Shown here: positions 61,781 through 64,000 of the stretch, piece by piece
Numbering within the stretch: position 1 is the first letter of the stretch
Layout: each line of letters opens with the position of its first letter
Assembly (NCBI GenBank): GCA_027405735.1
Contig: JAPEHQ010000008.1
Coordinates: forward strand, 1,736,001-1,800,000
Direction: 5' to 3'
Length of the DNA stretch: 64,000 bases
Source of the DNA: Mucor racemosus
Lineage: Eukaryota > Mucoromycota > Mucoromycetes > Mucorales > Mucoraceae
Position numbers and translations under genes: made by a program
The notes under the pieces: generated by a model
What the model was told of the DNA's origin: nothing
Seen by the model: the letters and a program-made list of their open reading frames with translations, nothing else
The model's database searches: none

Positions 61781-62880
61781 CAAAAACGCGTAAAATTCAC
61801 TGCATTTTCCTTGAAAACTAGGTCTCATTTTTCATCCCTGCTCTAATTTTTGTTTTCACTAAATAACACCAGGATGAAATTATATGCCAATGTACCTGAG
61901 ATGTTCACTTTTAATCTAAAAACAAGTGTCCGGAAATATCCTATTTTTTGCAGTTGGTATTAATTTTTCAGTGCTAATGTTTCAGACTTTTTACGCGTAT
62001 TTCACTGCTAAAGCCTAAAGGATTGGAAACTTTGAGGCTTCATATCTCTAGAAATAATTAAGCTATACTAACACTTTCTAGTAATAAAACTTACTTGTTT
62101 TAAAGTGCTCTATAACATATTATAATATAAAAAAATTTTGAGCACCTTTATTTTTTTTCATTTTTTTTTGGCATTTTTGCAGTATATTTCAAAAAATCCG
62201 TTAAATTGAGCAGCATTTTTTTTACATTTATATCATCAGCCTCGTTGAGTTCTCTCAGATCCAATTTAGTTTTTTTCAAAATATTGATTTTTCGTGGAGA
62301 TATCATCAAAAATGTGTACAAAAATATACCTTCATTTCTAGCCTCCATTTTTCCCTTATATACCCTCATCCCAAATTCTGAATTTGAAAAATTTTGGACA
62401 AAAATCTTGTTTCCTCTACAAAAAATGCAGCTAGAGATTTCCGCAATAACTCGATCGATAGATAATTTTTTTGCGCATTGTTCCTATTACTTATATGCTA
62501 AATATGTTTATCAAAATTAATGTGTATCGTCAAAAAACCTCTAAAATTTAAATTGCATTTTATACAAAATTTAATGTGAAATATTTGTCTGAATTTTATT
62601 TAAATAAATGCAGAATCCAAAACCGTACAAAAACTATTTAAAATGCTAAGTCGACTTACTTTGCAGTTCATGAGCAACTAAACGATTTTTTGTTTTTGAT
62701 CATTTTTCGTCCATTTTTTTTTAAATCAATTTTGGAGCTCAGTTAGTATAGATTGTAAGCTGTACTGTAAGCTATGATTTTGATTTTCTTGATGAAAAAA
62801 CAATATTTTTTGCTAAAACAAAAAATTCAGAGTAGCAGCCAATTAGATCTATTTTGTGTATACAAAGAAACAATGGAAAC
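61781..62880 (+). repeat. Arm of the composite repeat unit (forward, inner part missing)
   Basis: It begins near CGCGTAAAATTCACTGC (about 61787) and matches 55531-56600 in the same orientation, so the two arms are direct repeats bracketing the mid-CACTA-H block. It ends abruptly near 62860, after AGCAGCCAATTAGATCTAT. The minus-strand arm ORF (62148-62369) is partly open. Confidence 0.8.
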
Positions 62881-63292
62881 TAAACATGTTTGTGCGAAAA
62901 TTAATTAAAAGGGATAAACTGATCGCAAACTGTTGATATCTAACAAAATGCTGGCTTGAGTCAATTCTTGCTAGTTGTTGGTGCTTAATATACAATGTGA
63001 ATTGTTCTAATTAGTTTAAAATGAACTTAGGAATTTGATATTTGTGATTTTTGACATTTTGCATCTAGTAACTGCAATAAAAGGTCGGTTTATTAAACCG
63101 GACGAATACACATATTCAAGCTCAATGACCATCATTAATTGGGTCAAAACTTACGCTTAACACTCGGCAGTCTACTTTTTTCCTCGTGTGAAAACCTGGG
63201 TATCAAACATCGCACAATATAAACCAGTATTTTTGTAGGATGCATGAATTCCTTTTTAGTTTTCCGTATTTTCTTGTCGAAAATTATTTAGG
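62881..63292. other. Intergenic and promoter region of the Iks1-like gene
   Basis: Unique AT-rich DNA of about 410 bp lies between the repeat arm and the start codon at 63293. No clear TATA box or other element was recognised. Confidence 0.4.
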
Positions 63293-64000
63293 ATGGATAC
63301 CATAACAACCAATACAACATCGAAACGAAGAGCAAGTGAACCAGAAGCAAGTGAGGCATTAGCTTTGATTAGCAGTGTTAATAATCAACAAAATAGGGTC
63401 CCACCTCCTTTACCTTATTTACCAAGCGACTATAGACCTTCACCAGATAGCCCGCGTCATTTTGTAGCTACTCAGCATCCTCTACTGTTTAACGTTAATA
63501 ATAATAATCATCAAAACAGAAGGCAACGTTCTCGTTCTATAGGATATCCTTTAGCTATCGAAAATTCTGCTGCTATAACAGCCTCTGGTAGTGGTTCTGC
63601 CTCCTCTTCTTCTTCTACAGCAAACAACGCTCTCACGAATAACAGAGAACACTTTGAGCTTGTACCGTATCGTGAATGGACTGTGATAGCGTAAGTTACA
63701 TTATATAGTTTCAAAATTTAGAGAAATACTCAAACATGTGTTTACTTTAGACGTAATAATCAAAAAGGCCAACTTGTTTTATACAATCAAGATAGTCAAT
63801 CCATTACGGTTCAAAATTATTTACCTGATCATTTTACACACATTGATCCCAATGTACCAATTCAAGTAAGTACTTGGGTCAGATTTATCATGATGATATT
63901 ATTTATACAATTGGTAGATGAAGTCAAATGAAGAGAATTACTGTCCGTATTGCCATCAATCAATGCATAATGCAACATCGAGTACCAAACCCAAGGTATG
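63293..64000 (+). CDS. N-terminal part of an Iks1-like protein kinase (runs off the window)
   Basis: Exons 63293-63690, 63751-63865 and 63918 to about 63995 join in frame; a further GTATG donor is probably at 63996. The first 115 residues are Ser, Asn and Pro-rich low complexity. Then come FELVPYREWTVIARRNNQKG and QLVLYNQDSQSITVQNY, followed by NYCPYCHQSMH, a CxxC pair. An LVPY start, the L.LY...S..I stretch and a CPYCxQ motif before a kinase domain resemble fungal Iks1 kinases, as I recall that family. The kinase domain itself would lie beyond the window, so this is tentative. The gene is partial at its 3' end. Confidence 0.55.

Noticed and set aside
55491..62880. Complete LTR retrotransposon with arms as LTRs
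   Set aside because: Arms are direct repeats here but inverted elsewhere, lack TG...CA ends, and the interior has no gag-pol trace.

Overview
The window looks like nuclear DNA of an early-diverging filamentous fungus, most likely Mucoromycota (Mucorales-like). The reasons are the very AT-rich DNA, intron-dense but compact genes (introns mostly 54-75 nt with GTAAGT/GTGAGT donors), a 108-residue fungal-type cytochrome c, a Sec2/Rabin GEF, and protein sequences closer to basal fungi than to Ascomycota. The organism call is inference; I cannot search a database.

The DNA is split into two compartments. Gene islands lie at about 14.8-21.2 kb, 35.5-39.3 kb, 43.6-54.5 kb and from 63.3 kb to the right edge. 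They hold 16 genes, all housekeeping types. In order: R3HCC1-like RRM protein (+), cytochrome c (-), GID7/WDR26 (+), SmE (+), Sec2-like RabGEF (-), GPI-anchored wall protein (+), small basic Alb1-like protein (+), Sqs1 G-patch protein (-), PARP-type zinc-finger protein (+), Tsr2 (-), Rpa3 (+), pyrroline-5-carboxylate reductase (-), phosducin-like protein (-), Arf6 (+), ethylmalonyl-CoA decarboxylase-like protein (-), and the 5' part of an Iks1-like kinase (+). Several pairs are convergent with only 9-52 bp between stop codons. No operon logic is expected; shared themes (ribosome biogenesis: Sqs1, Tsr2, Alb1-like; Arf/Rab traffic) are probably coincidental.

The repeat islands are 1-14.04 kb, 21.78-33.9 kb, 41.9-42.95 kb and 55.5-62.9 kb. 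They have no intact transposase. Three layers can be read. (1) A roughly 3.3-kb non-coding repeat unit, described here as arm, mid and H parts, occurs in direct and inverted copies, including a near-perfect 1.19-kb inverted repeat at 9.46-14.04 kb. (2) Non-autonomous CACTA-type DNA transposons begin CACTAC, end GTAGTG and have 3-bp target duplications; they lie inside the unit and inside each other, and a paralogous empty site is present at 717-719. (3) Three unrelated insertions with TG...CA ends and exact 5-bp target duplications look like solo LTRs.

The most interesting point is that every CACTA copy carries a decayed piece of a host gene, the C-terminal WD region of a cytoplasmic dynein intermediate chain. 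This makes the family a fungal Pack-CACTA. A tRNA-like segment with a pol III B box and a trailing T run recurs four times in the H part of the unit.
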